Below are positions 16,674 through 24,883 of a DNA stretch of 64,000 nt, piece by piece (the stretch's first letter is position 1; each line of letters opens with the position of its first letter). Source of the stretch: SZUA-36 sp963774415. Lineage in GTDB: Bacteria > Pseudomonadota > Gammaproteobacteria > Xanthomonadales > SZUA-36. The notes beneath the pieces are model-generated. The model ran no database searches, had not been told where the DNA came from, and worked only from the letters and a program-made list of their open reading frames with translations. Where the stretch lies: positions 558,001 to 622,000 of the forward strand of contig CAVZEU010000003.1 of assembly GCA_963774415.1 (NCBI GenBank), given 5' to 3'. The translations under genes and the position numbers were made by a program.

Positions 16674-17804
16674 ATGAATTTTGATCTTGATCCGCAATAC
16701 CGCGAGATTCAACAGCAGGCGAGGGAATTCGCCCGCGCGATCGAACCGCTTGCTGTCGAAGCGGATGACATGAGTGAAATTCACCCCGGTGTGCTGGCCG
16801 AATTTCGTGCAAGCGGGCTCAGCAAGCTGATGGTAACGGCGGACTATGGCGGGCATTCGCAAAAGCTCGACCCGTTGGCTATCTGCATCGTCCGCGAAGT
16901 CCTGATGGCGACGTCCGCCCACGCGGACTCGATGTTCGCGCTGCAGGGTATCGGCAGTTACGCCATCTCGGTGGCGGGGTCCGAGGCCCAGCGCCAGGAA
17001 TGGTTGCCGAAGGTGGCTTCCGCGGAAGTTCTGGCGGCGCTCGCGTTGACCGAGCCTCAGGCCGGTTCCGACCTCAAGTCGGTGAAAACGCGGCTGACGG
17101 TGAACCCGGAAGGGATATTGCTCAACGGCACGAAGTCCTACATATCCAATGGCGGCGCCGCCAAGTTCTACGTCGTCTTCGCGCGCGAGGACGAGCGCTA
17201 CTCGATGGTGCTGGTGCCAGCCGACACGAAAGGCGTCAGCGTCACGCCGACGCCGGAACTGATCGCGCCGCACGTACTGGGGGACGTCCACTTCGACAAC
17301 GTGGCTTTGCCAACGAGCGCGCGTCTGGGTGAGCCTGGCCAGGGTCTTGACCTGGTGCTGGCGACGCTGGGCGTGTTTCGCGTCTCCGTCGCCGGGGCGG
17401 CGGTGGGCCTGGCGCAGGCCGCGCTGGAGGAAGCCGTGCGGCACACCCGCAAACGCGTGCAGTTCGGCAGGCCGTTGGCGCGCCTCGGCCCGGTGGCGCA
17501 AATGCTCGCCGATTGCTGGACCGAGGTGGAGATGACGCGGCTGTTGACCTACCGGGCCGCGGCGATGGCGGTGGACGACCCGGCCGCGTCCCTGAACCAC
17601 TCCTCGATGGCGAAACTCGCCGCGAGTGAAGCCGCCTCGAGGGTCGTGGACCGCTGCGTGCAGGTGATGGGGCGCTTCGGCCTCGTGCGCAACACGAAGA
17701 TCGAGAGGTTGTACCGGCAGGCCAGGCCGATGCGTATTTATGAAGGGGCCTCCGAGGTACTGCGTCTGGGCATTGCCCGCCAATTGACCGAGGATGTACG
17801 TTGA
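16674..17804 (+). CDS. Acyl-CoA dehydrogenase
   Basis: The 376-aa flavoprotein starts at the ATG at 16674. 'LALTEPQAGSDLKSVKTR' is the FAD/substrate-binding signature in the middle domain. 'RKRVQFGRPLARLGPVAQMLAD' is the C-terminal helical signature. The catalytic base is the Glu in 'RIYEGASEVLRLGIARQL', in the normal C-terminal position. Length is normal for a single-subunit acyl-CoA dehydrogenase (370-390 aa). It introduces a double bond into an acyl-CoA and passes electrons to ETF. It lies 57 bp after the crotonase gene and 54 bp before the SDR gene, inside the same operon. The substrate is unknown. Confidence 0.92.
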   Translation: MNFDLDPQYREIQQQAREFARAIEPLAVEADDMSEIHPGVLAEFRASGLSKLMVTADYGGHSQKLDPLAICIVREVLMATSAHADSMFALQGIGSYAISVAGSEAQRQEWLPKVASAEVLAALALTEPQAGSDLKSVKTRLTVNPEGILLNGTKSYISNGGAAKFYVVFAREDERYSMVLVPADTKGVSVTPTPELIAPHVLGDVHFDNVALPTSARLGEPGQGLDLVLATLGVFRVSVAGAAVGLAQAALEEAVRHTRKRVQFGRPLARLGPVAQMLADCWTEVEMTRLLTYRAAAMAVDDPAASLNHSSMAKLAASEAASRVVDRCVQVMGRFGLVRNTKIERLYRQARPMRIYEGASEVLRLGIARQLTEDVR

Positions 17805-17858
17805 AGCCCGGCGGTATGAGGACGTTGGCCATTGGCGGCGGCGGGACAAGGATGAGGC

Positions 17859-18611
17859 ATGATTGATCTCGAACTCGAAGGCAAGGTGGCGATCGTCACC
17901 GGCGCCAGCAGGGGCCTTGGTCAGGCGTCGGCGCTGGCATTGGTAGAACAGGGTGTGAAGGTACTGGCGGTCGCGCGCTCGCTGGACGATCTGCAGGAAT
18001 TAGAGGCGCGCGCCCCCGCTATGATCACGTCGCGGCGTTGTGACATGAAGGACACCGCGGCGGTCGCAGAATTGCCGGAAATTGCATTGGAAGCCTTCGG
18101 GCGGCTCGACATCGTGGTCAACAACGCCGGCATCGCCCCGGCCGGGTACTTCCTCGACCAGGAGGAGCAACAGTGGGATGACGTGATGGCCGTCAATGTC
18201 AAGGCGCCGGCCACGCTGACGCGGGCGGCCGGGCGCCACCTGATTGCGCAGCGCTCGGGCAAGATCATCAATATCGCCTCGACATCTGGTATTCTCGGCA
18301 AGGCGATGCTGGTTTCCTACTCCTCTTCCAAGGGGGCGTTGCTCCAGTTCACCAAGGCATTGGCGGCCGAGTGGGCCGCCAGGGGCGTACAGGTCAACGC
18401 GATTGCGCCGGGCGCCTTCGAGACCGACGCCCAACGCGTGGTGCTGGAATCCGAGGACCTGTTGAAGCGGCGGATCGGCAAGATCCCTTCGAAGAGAATG
18501 GGTGACATCGACGAACTGGGCCCGTTGGTTTGCTATCTGGCCTCGCCGAAGTCGAATTTCGTCACCGGCAGCGTATTTGTCATTGACGGTGGCGAATCCA
18601 GCAAGCTGTAG
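17859..18611 (+). CDS. Short-chain dehydrogenase/reductase
   Basis: This 250-aa classical SDR has the cofactor motif 'TGASRGLG', 'NNAG' near residue 89, a catalytic Ser in 'NIASTSG', the YxxxK pair in 'YSSSKGA', and the 'VNAIAPGAFETD' and 'FVTGSVFVIDGGES' segments. The ATG at 17859 follows AAGGATGAGG. The enzyme probably oxidises a hydroxyacyl-CoA or a ring hydroxyl in the same pathway as its neighbours. It is the fourth SDR in the island (3981, 9576 and here, plus one at 34577 outside it), which suggests several oxidation steps on one complex substrate. I do not see features that fix its substrate. Confidence 0.87.
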   Translation: MIDLELEGKVAIVTGASRGLGQASALALVEQGVKVLAVARSLDDLQELEARAPAMITSRRCDMKDTAAVAELPEIALEAFGRLDIVVNNAGIAPAGYFLDQEEQQWDDVMAVNVKAPATLTRAAGRHLIAQRSGKIINIASTSGILGKAMLVSYSSSKGALLQFTKALAAEWAARGVQVNAIAPGAFETDAQRVVLESEDLLKRRIGKIPSKRMGDIDELGPLVCYLASPKSNFVTGSVFVIDGGESSKL

Positions 18612-18624
18612 CGGGAGAGAAACG

Positions 18625-19275
18625 ATGATGGATCAAAATATCAGCACCGGCAGCATCGATGCGCCGCCCGGTAGCCGCGGTGGCGTGCGCCGGGCGCGTA
18701 TCCTGTCGGCGTTCCACAAGTGCATCATTACCAAGGGTTATGCAAAAACGACCCTGCGCGATGTCGCCCGTGCCGCGGACATGTCCGCCAGCCATCTGCT
18801 CTATTATTTTTCCGGCAAGGACACGTTGCTCGAACACTATTTCAAGAATGTCGCCAAGCGCATCACGGAGCGCATGGGGCATTTCAGCAGCGAGGACCCG
18901 GTGACGCAGATCGACATGATTGCCGGCCTCTTTTTCGGCGGCAAGGGCATCACCAAGTCCGAGATCGGATTCATGCTCGAGTGCTTTGGTGTGGCGGTAC
19001 ACGACCAACCGTTGCATAACGAGAAGGCGAAACTCGACGCCGCCTGCAAGCGCTACCTTAAGGTCCTGTTCCAACACGCGGGCCGCGGCAGCCAGGCCGG
19101 CGACCTGGCCGAAGTATCCTATGCCCTCTTGATCGGGCTGCGAACCGCGGTCTATTTCGATGAGCGGCTCGAGCTGCCGCAGGCGCGGGTGCTCTTCCAC
19201 GACCAGATGATGAACCTCGCGGGTTACGCGAAGTCCCCGGAGAATGTCTCCGGGCGGACGGAGGATGAAAAGTGA
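18625..19275 (+). CDS. TetR-family transcriptional regulator
   Basis: The 216-aa protein starts at the ATG at 18625, with GGAG seven nt upstream. The N-terminal helix-turn-helix is recognisable from 'ARILSAFHKCIITKGYAKTTLRDVARAADMSASHLLYYFSGKDTLLEHYF' (about 24-75), the usual TetR layout. The C-terminal ligand-binding half is variable. The gene sits inside the rightward catabolic operon, so it probably autoregulates it. The palindromes at 15713-15727 and 3943-3955 are candidate operators. By analogy with KstR2 and similar repressors, the effector may be a CoA thioester of the pathway, but nothing in the sequence proves this. Confidence 0.88.
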   Translation: MMDQNISTGSIDAPPGSRGGVRRARILSAFHKCIITKGYAKTTLRDVARAADMSASHLLYYFSGKDTLLEHYFKNVAKRITERMGHFSSEDPVTQIDMIAGLFFGGKGITKSEIGFMLECFGVAVHDQPLHNEKAKLDAACKRYLKVLFQHAGRGSQAGDLAEVSYALLIGLRTAVYFDERLELPQARVLFHDQMMNLAGYAKSPENVSGRTEDEK

Positions 19276-19342
19276 TGGCGGAAGGCGCAAACGGCCCCAC
19301 GTATCCACATGTCCGTGGCAGGTACGGGAAGGCAACGGAAAC

Positions 19343-19756
19343 ATGAAGGCAGAAGACAAACTCCTGATCCACGAGTTGCTGGGCCGGGCGGCCCACAGCT
19401 TCGACGAGCGCCGACTCGATGTCCTGGGGGCATGTTTTACGGCAGATGCGACGATGCTGGTTCATATCACCGGCAGCGGCGATGTCGGGCCGTTCGAGGG
19501 CCGCGAAGCCATCATGACGTTGATGGCGGAGACGCTGGATGCGCAAACCGACGTGCGCCGGCACGTCATATCCAACATTTACTTCGAGGCCGAAGGCGAC
19601 GAGGCGGCGCGCGTGGTATCGAGCCTGGTCGTGACGTCGGTGGAGGACGGCCGCATCGATGTCATCACCAGCGGCATCTACCGGGACGACGTGGTGAAGA
19701 CCGCGGACGGCTGGCAGGTTTCTCACCGGCACCTGGACCTGGACCTGCCGTTTTGA
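19343..19756 (+). CDS. SnoaL-like / NTF2-fold protein
   Basis: The 137-aa protein starts at the ATG at 19343. 'DKLLIHELLGRAAHSFDERRLDVLGACFTADATMLVHITG' followed by 'GPFEGREAIMTLM' is the helix-strand opening of the SnoaL_4/NTF2-like fold, and 'SGIYRDDVVKTADGWQVSHRHLDLD' is its closing sheet. It is shorter than the partner at 10832 and not obviously its close paralogue. It may be an isomerase, a dehydratase or a non-catalytic subunit. It follows the TetR gene by 67 bp and precedes the hot-dog hydratase pair by 43 bp. Confidence 0.72.
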   Translation: MKAEDKLLIHELLGRAAHSFDERRLDVLGACFTADATMLVHITGSGDVGPFEGREAIMTLMAETLDAQTDVRRHVISNIYFEAEGDEAARVVSSLVVTSVEDGRIDVITSGIYRDDVVKTADGWQVSHRHLDLDLPF

Positions 19757-19799
19757 CCGGGCCAGCAGGCGTCCGCCGAATTCGACCGGAAAGGGCAGC

Positions 19800-20255
19800 A
19801 TGGGCAATTTGATCACGCCAGAATTGTTACAACACGTCGGCAAGACCGAGGCGCCGCGCACCGAAATGGTCACGCGCAGGGACATTCGCAAGTATGCGGT
19901 GGCGACGGGTCAACATCGGGCCGAATTCCTGCGCGGCGACGTGGCGCCGCCGATGTTTCACATCGCACTGTTCTGGGATGTCGTGGAAATGAGCGAATTG
20001 ACCCCCGATGGCGTCTTCATCGACAAGCTGCTGCCCGATTTTCCACTCAAGCGGGCCATGGCCGGGGGCTGGAAGATCGATTATTTCAAACCCATCTGTC
20101 CCGGGGACGTGCTGACCGCGACGCGCACGCTGACCGATATGTACGAGAAGCAGGGCTCGAAAGGCCCGTTGATTTTCTATGAACTGGTCATGAAGGTGGA
20201 GGACAGGGAAGGCGCAGCGGTGCTCAATGAAAAAATTACGCGGATTCTGCGGTGA
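19800..20255 (+). CDS. MaoC-like N-terminal hot-dog dehydratase subunit (FAS1-like type)
   Basis: The 151-aa protein starts at the ATG at 19800. 'RRDIRKYAVATGQ', 'APPMFHIALFWD', 'RAMAGGWKIDYFKPICPGDVLTATRTLTDMYEKQGSKGPLIFYELVMKV' is the pattern of the MaoC_dehydrat_N / FAS1-like dehydratase hot-dog domain. Such a domain normally pairs with a second hot-dog subunit to form an R-specific enoyl-CoA hydratase. The partner follows directly with a GTGA overlap. In steroid degraders the comparable pair ChsH1-ChsH2 hydrates the side-chain enoyl-CoA. Here the DUF35 part that is fused in ChsH2 is a separate gene two positions downstream. Confidence 0.8.
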   Translation: MGNLITPELLQHVGKTEAPRTEMVTRRDIRKYAVATGQHRAEFLRGDVAPPMFHIALFWDVVEMSELTPDGVFIDKLLPDFPLKRAMAGGWKIDYFKPICPGDVLTATRTLTDMYEKQGSKGPLIFYELVMKVEDREGAAVLNEKITRILR

Positions 20256-20677
20256 CTGAGCGTTTAAAAAATATTTCGTGCAAGGTAGGTGACGAGTTGC
20301 CGGCGCGCGAATTCAGCTGTGACATCATCCAGTCATTCCTCTACAACGCGGCGCTGTGGAATGCGCACCGCATCCATTTCGATTACCCCTATGCGACCGG
20401 GGTCGAAGGTTATCCCGGACTGGTCGTGCCCGGGCCGCTGATGGGCGACTGGCTGACCCAGTGCGTGCTCGACTGGCTCGACGGCAAGGGCGTACTGGCC
20501 TCGTTCGAGTACTCCAACCGCAGGGCGGCCTATACCGGCGACGCGCTGCATTTCAGCGGCCGGGTTACGGCGCTGGACGCCTCCGCGAACACGGCCACGC
20601 TGGAATTGCTGATCAGCAATGACGACGGCGAAGTCGTTACGCCCGGTGAGGCCACGGTCCGCTTCGCCGACGGCTGA
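20252..20677 (+). CDS. MaoC-like hot-dog hydratase subunit, GTG start
   Basis: The 141-aa protein begins with a GTG at 20252 that overlaps the preceding stop as GTGA. 'YNAALWNAHRIHFDYPYATGVEGYPGLVVPGPLMGDWL' is the family signature that carries the active-site His and Asp of R-specific hydratases ('RIHFD' region). 'SNRRAAYTGDALHFSGRVTALD' and 'GEVVTPGEATVRF' complete the hot-dog fold. It should form a heterodimer or heterotetramer with the preceding subunit and add water to an enoyl-CoA, giving the 3-hydroxyacyl-CoA that a retro-aldolase could then split. That aldolase may be the product of the next gene, seven bases downstream. Confidence 0.83.
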   Translation: MTERLKNISCKVGDELPAREFSCDIIQSFLYNAALWNAHRIHFDYPYATGVEGYPGLVVPGPLMGDWLTQCVLDWLDGKGVLASFEYSNRRAAYTGDALHFSGRVTALDASANTATLELLISNDDGEVVTPGEATVRFADG

Positions 20678-20684
20678 GGCTAAG

Positions 20685-21854
20685 ATGGAATCGCTGCGCG
20701 GCAAGGTTGCCATCGTCGGGGTCGCCGAGACCGAGGTCGGCAAGGTCCCGCAGCTGGGCGCGACCGCATTGTGCGTCGACGCGGCAAAACGGGCACTTTA
20801 CGACGCCGGGCTGGCCAAGGAGGACATCGACGGCCTGGTCACCTGCAATTCGATGACCGAACCGTACATGTACCACGCCGAAGCGGTCGCGGAGTACCTG
20901 CAGATCTTCCCGCGCTACTGTATCAGCGCGAACGCCGGCGGCGGCACCACGTTTTCCAGCATCCAGCACGCCGCCACGGCCATCGCCACGGGCGTTTGCA
21001 AGACAGTGCTGGTTTGCCTGGCCGACAGGCTGAGGTCGGGTCTTTCGCGTGAGCAGGCCAAGAAGATGCAATCCTCCACCGGCCATCCCCAGTATGAAAC
21101 GCCCTATGGCGCCACCGTCCCGGCTTACTACGCGCTGATCGCGCACGCGCACATGCACGCTTACGGCACGACCCCGGAACAGTTGGCGGCCGTGGCCGTC
21201 AGCGGGCGGCGGCACGCCGCGCGCAACCCGGCCGCGCAGATGCGAGAGCCGATCAGCGTCGATGATGTGCTCGCCTCACGCATGATCGCTGACCCGTTGC
21301 ATTTGCTGGATTGCTCGCTGGTCTCCGACGGCGGCGCTGCCATCGTCATGACGTCGGCGGAGCGCGCCGCCGACTTTCCCCACCGGCCGGTCTACATCCT
21401 CGGCTGCGGCGAAGGCCACGGCCATGAGCATATCAGCCAGGCCAGGAGCCTGACGACTTCGGCCGCGGAAGCGTCGGGCCGGCGCGCCTACCGCATGGCC
21501 GGGCTCGGGCCCCGCGACGTGGACGTGGCGCAACTCTACGATTGTTTCACGCCGGTCGTACTGATCGAACTGGAGGACCTCGGTTTCTGCGCCAAAGGCG
21601 AAGCCGGCGCCTTTGTCGCGGACATGGAAACGGCGCCGGGCGGCTCCTTGCCGGTCAATACGCACGGCGGCATGCTGTCTCACTGCCACCCCGGCAACCC
21701 GGGTGCGATGTACCTCGTGACCGAAGCGGTGCGGCAATTGCGCGGTGAGGCGAGCGGGCGTCAGGTGGAAGGCGCCGAGATTGCGTTGGCCCATGCCCAG
21801 GGCGGCATCATGTCGAGCCACGCGACGCTGATTCTGGGGCGGGAGACCGGTTGA
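20685..21854 (+). CDS. Thiolase-fold lipid-transfer-like protein (SCP-x/Ltp2 type), probable retro-aldolase
   Basis: The 389-aa protein starts at the ATG at 20685 with GAGG six nt upstream. It has the thiolase fold ('VAIVGVAETEVGKVP', 'LDCSLVSDGGAAIVMTS', 'AQLYDCFTPVVLIELEDLGF', 'NTHGGMLSHCHPGNPGAMYL'). The segment where a thiolase nucleophilic Cys would lie reads 'ISANAGGGTTFSSIQ', without Cys. Thiolase-fold proteins lacking this Cys and paired with a DUF35 protein include Ltp2 and related steroid side-chain retro-aldolases. The stop overlaps the DUF35 start as TGATG, so stoichiometric production of both is likely. The alternative is a thiolase-like scaffold without catalysis. Confidence 0.82.
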   Translation: MESLRGKVAIVGVAETEVGKVPQLGATALCVDAAKRALYDAGLAKEDIDGLVTCNSMTEPYMYHAEAVAEYLQIFPRYCISANAGGGTTFSSIQHAATAIATGVCKTVLVCLADRLRSGLSREQAKKMQSSTGHPQYETPYGATVPAYYALIAHAHMHAYGTTPEQLAAVAVSGRRHAARNPAAQMREPISVDDVLASRMIADPLHLLDCSLVSDGGAAIVMTSAERAADFPHRPVYILGCGEGHGHEHISQARSLTTSAAEASGRRAYRMAGLGPRDVDVAQLYDCFTPVVLIELEDLGFCAKGEAGAFVADMETAPGGSLPVNTHGGMLSHCHPGNPGAMYLVTEAVRQLRGEASGRQVEGAEIALAHAQGGIMSSHATLILGRETG

Positions 21855-22282
21855 TGGCAGGGCACGAGGGCAAGTTCTTGCCGCGGCCGGGCCCGGAAAG
21901 TGCAATCTGGTGGGAGAACTGCCGCGCACACCGGTTGATGATCCAGCGCTGTTCCGAGTGTGGCCACTATCAATTCTACCCGCGTGTCATTTGCTCGTCC
22001 TGCGGGGGCGGGCAGATCGAGTGGCGACAGGCCGCCGGATACGGCACGGTTCAGACCTATTCCATCTGCAGGCTGCCGGTGGCGGAGGCCTATGCCGGCG
22101 ACGTGCCGTATGTCGTCGCGCTCGTACAGTTGGAAGAAGGCCCGGTCATGATGTGCAACGTGATCGACTGCGACCCCGAGTCGGTCGCAATCGACATGGC
22201 CGTGGAAGTGACGTTCGAAGACCGCAGCGATGAAATCTCATTGCCGCAGTTCAGGCCGCAGCGGGCCGGCGACGGTCGCTGA
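21854..22282 (+). CDS. DUF35 OB-fold zinc-ribbon protein, partner of the thiolase-like protein
   Basis: The 142-aa protein starts at the ATG at 21854 in a TGATG overlap. An N-terminal helix ('ESAIWWENCRAHRLMIQRC') leads into a zinc ribbon with two CxxC pairs (C-S-E-C and C-S-S-C), then an OB-fold ('GYGTVQTYSICRLPVAEAYAGDVPYVVALVQLEEGPVMMCNVI'). This is the DUF35 / Rdx layout. DUF35 proteins bind thiolase-fold partners and are needed for activity of Ltp2-type aldolases. The gene order hot-dog, hot-dog, thiolase-like, DUF35 is the same set of parts as the steroid hydratase-aldolase complex. The protein may also help deliver CoA esters. Confidence 0.87.
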   Translation: MAGHEGKFLPRPGPESAIWWENCRAHRLMIQRCSECGHYQFYPRVICSSCGGGQIEWRQAAGYGTVQTYSICRLPVAEAYAGDVPYVVALVQLEEGPVMMCNVIDCDPESVAIDMAVEVTFEDRSDEISLPQFRPQRAGDGR

Positions 22283-23313
22283 TGCGTGACAGGACGCCGG
22301 AATCCTGGCTTGGGTTGACACCTGAAGCAGCCATAGAACCCGAGTTGCCGATCTGCGACCCGCATCACCACCTCTGGGACCATCCGGGCAGCCGTTACCT
22401 GGTGGACGAATTCGCGCGGGAGGTGCGGGCCGACGGTGAAGGTCACCACGTGACCAGGACCGTGTTCGTGGAGTGCCAGCAGTTCTATCGTGGTGAAGGA
22501 GCGGCCGAACTGCGCCCGGTCGGGGAGACCGAGTTCGTCGACAGCGTGGCGGGACCGGTCGCTACCGCCCGGGGCATGATGGAAGTCGCGGCCGGGATCG
22601 TCGGCTTTGCCGAACTGCGTCTCGGCCATGGCGCGGAGATGGTGCTGGAGGCTCATCTGCAGGCCAGCGAGCGTTTTCGGGGCGTTCGTTACGCCAGCGC
22701 CTGGGATCAGGCCGAACGCATTCACAATGCCCATACCAAGCCGCCGCCGGGGCTGCTCGGGGACGCCGTGTTCCGCCAGGGGCTCGAATGTGTCCAACGC
22801 CTGGGGCTCACTTTTGACGCCTGGCTCTACCATCCACAGATTCCGGAGCTGACGGCCCTCGCCCGTTCGATGCCCGGGCTTACGATTGTCCTGAACCACA
22901 TGGCGGGGCCGCTGGGGATCGGGCCTTACGCCGGCCGCCGCGAGGAAGTCTTTGCAACGTGGCGCGAGAACATGGCAGGGCTGGCGGAATGCGAAAATGT
23001 CTCGGTCAAGCTCGGCGGCCTGACCATGTCGATGAGCGGCTTTGGCTGGCACAAGCGGGCGCAGCCGCCCGGTTCCGTCGAACTGGCCGCGGCCATGGGC
23101 CCCTACTACCGGGCCTGCGTGGATATCTTCGGCGCGGACCGCTGCATGTTCGAAAGTAATTTTCCGGTTGACCGGGCCGGTTGCTCGTACACGGTGTTGT
23201 GGAACGCGTTCAAGCGCCTCAGCAAGGACTATTCCGCCGCGGAGCGCGCCGCGCTTTTCAGCGGCACGGCAACGCGGACCTACCGTCTGGGCGCCTGCGG
23301 CGATACGGCTTGA
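22282..23313 (+). CDS. Amidohydrolase-family metal-dependent hydrolase (amidohydrolase 2 type)
   Basis: The 343-aa TIM-barrel protein starts at the ATG at 22282 in a TGATG overlap with the DUF35 gene. 'CDPHHHLWDHPG' near residue 25 is the N-terminal metal/His motif of the group that includes 2-pyrone-4,6-dicarboxylate lactonase and ACMSD. 'VLNHMAGPLG', 'VSVKLGGL' and 'CMFESNFPVD' near the C-terminus complete the active-site strands, with Asp in the last. It could hydrolyse a lactone or decarboxylate an intermediate. It is the last gene of the rightward operon, followed by a 235-bp AT-richer gap. The substrate is unknown. Confidence 0.83.
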   Translation: MRDRTPESWLGLTPEAAIEPELPICDPHHHLWDHPGSRYLVDEFAREVRADGEGHHVTRTVFVECQQFYRGEGAAELRPVGETEFVDSVAGPVATARGMMEVAAGIVGFAELRLGHGAEMVLEAHLQASERFRGVRYASAWDQAERIHNAHTKPPPGLLGDAVFRQGLECVQRLGLTFDAWLYHPQIPELTALARSMPGLTIVLNHMAGPLGIGPYAGRREEVFATWRENMAGLAECENVSVKLGGLTMSMSGFGWHKRAQPPGSVELAAAMGPYYRACVDIFGADRCMFESNFPVDRAGCSYTVLWNAFKRLSKDYSAAERAALFSGTATRTYRLGACGDTA

Positions 23314-23548
23314 ACGCGGGGACGATGCAATGTTGGCCAAGAATTCAGAGCTGCCGCCGTCGGGGCGCCGCGAACCCGGCTTTTCGGACCTCGGGGCCTG
23401 GCCAGCGACGGCGTTCCCAGTCAAGTTTATTTCGTTGTTTTACATTCTTTGTATCCTTATTCTTTGTTACTATCGTCAGGCTCAGGGCAGGATTCATAAA
23501 TGCTTGGATATTGTCCAATTTACTCATGATTAGTGGCCAGAAATTCAT
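23314..23548. promoter_or_regulatory. AT-rich intergenic region upstream of the oxidoreductase operon
   Basis: This 235-bp gap is visibly richer in A+T than its surroundings from 23420 onward and probably holds the promoter of the FrhB-KorAB operon. A short inverted repeat, TACA-ttctt-TGTA, lies at 23441-23453. It is loosely similar to the palindrome at 3943-3955. I see no convincing -35/-10 pair and no terminator. Confidence 0.3.
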
Positions 23549-24883
23549 ATGAAAGCAATCAACACATGGATGAAGGAATCCCCCGGCGAAAGCAAGGCCG
23601 GCAGTTCCGAAAAAGCGCTCGACACCTGCTCGGAGCAGGTAATCCGTCGTTATCATCACTTGCTTGACGACAACGCCGATCCCAACGAGTGGGCGTTCGC
23701 CTGGCGCACGGAACTCAACCGCGGCGGGTTTCCCGCCTACGAGTTGCTCGCCGAGGAAATCCTCAAGCCCGGCAAGTGTATTGGTTGCGCCGCGTGCGTT
23801 TCGATCTGCCCGGTCGATGTGTTCGACTATGTCGATGAACGGCCGGTGGCGGCGCGGGCGCAGGCCTGCGTCAACTGCGTCCTGTGTGCTGAAGTCTGCC
23901 CGGTGCTGCGACCGCCGGACAACGACATGCAAGAATTCATCGGACTGCAGGAACCGTCGATCGACGAAGGCTACGGCCCTTACGCTTATGGTCTGTATGC
24001 GCGTGCGACGGACCCGGGCATACTGGCGCGCTGCCAGGACGGCGGCATGGTTTCCGCGATCATCCTGCACGGCCTGGAGAAGGGCACGCTCAAAGCCGCC
24101 GTTTTGGGTGACGTCTATCCGGAAAACCGGCAAATCGGCCGGCACAAGCTGGCCAAGACGCGCGAGGATGTACTGTCCTGCGCCGCGTCGCGCTATACCT
24201 ACTCGCCGAACACGCTGGCCTTACAGCAGGCGATGCAGGAGGATTGCGGGCCGTTGGCCGTCGTCGGCGTTCCCTGCCAGGTGGACGGCGTCAGGCTGGA
24301 GCAGAACTCCAGTATCAACCTGCAGATGAGCGGTTGGTACCGGGACAACATTGCACTGGTTTTCGGCCTGTTCTGCTCCGAGAGCTTCACCAACGAAAGT
24401 ATCGACAAGCTGGCGGAGATCATCGAGGTCGAACCCGGCGAGATCGAGAATATCAATATCAAGGGCAAGGTCATCGTCAGGCTGACGAACAAGGAGATCA
24501 AGACGGTCAGCCTGAAAAGATACCGCGAATGGGCGCGCCCGGCCTGCCTGTATTGCCTCGACTACGGCGCCGAGAACGCCGATATCGGCGCGGGCGGCAT
24601 CGGTCTCGACGGCTGGACTTACACGCTGATTCGAACCCGCCGCGGTCACGAGGCGTTCCAGGCGGCGCTCGCCGACGGCTGGCTGGAAACACGGCCGTTA
24701 TCGGATGAGCCGCGCGGTGAGTTCCTGATGAACAAGCTGTCGGCGGACAAGAAAAAGAATCGTCCTTTGCCCGCGCAAATGCCCACTCACGCCGAACGCG
24801 AAGCCATGGGCAGTCTCTGTCCCAAGACTTTTTACACGACCGGGCCAGGGGCCCCGGCCAAGGACGAGGAGAGCGAGGGATGA
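23549..24883 (+). CDS. F420 hydrogenase/dehydrogenase beta-subunit (FrhB/FdhB) family iron-sulfur flavoprotein
   Basis: The 444-aa protein carries two ferredoxin-type [4Fe-4S] motifs: Cys77, 80, 83 and 87, then Cys107, 110, 113 and 117. It next has the FrhB N-terminal domain ('ARCQDGGMVSAIILHGLEKGTLKAAVLGD') and C-terminal domain ('CAASRYTYSPNTLALQQAM', 'VGVPCQVDGVRL', 'FGLFCSESFTNESIDKLAE'). FrhB-family subunits hold FAD and exchange hydride with F420, or in some relatives with other acceptors. It precedes and overlaps (ATGA) the 2-oxoacid oxidoreductase subunit genes, which lack ferredoxin domains of their own. It therefore probably takes their electrons through its clusters and reduces F420. 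The acceptor is inferred. Confidence 0.85.
   Translation: MKAINTWMKESPGESKAGSSEKALDTCSEQVIRRYHHLLDDNADPNEWAFAWRTELNRGGFPAYELLAEEILKPGKCIGCAACVSICPVDVFDYVDERPVAARAQACVNCVLCAEVCPVLRPPDNDMQEFIGLQEPSIDEGYGPYAYGLYARATDPGILARCQDGGMVSAIILHGLEKGTLKAAVLGDVYPENRQIGRHKLAKTREDVLSCAASRYTYSPNTLALQQAMQEDCGPLAVVGVPCQVDGVRLEQNSSINLQMSGWYRDNIALVFGLFCSESFTNESIDKLAEIIEVEPGEIENINIKGKVIVRLTNKEIKTVSLKRYREWARPACLYCLDYGAENADIGAGGIGLDGWTYTLIRTRRGHEAFQAALADGWLETRPLSDEPRGEFLMNKLSADKKKNRPLPAQMPTHAEREAMGSLCPKTFYTTGPGAPAKDEESEG

Noticed and set aside
15753..17849. 698-codon frame on the minus strand
   Set aside because: It is antisense to the crotonase and acyl-CoA dehydrogenase, both of which have complete motifs and starts; its own translation is rich in Arg and His with no domain.
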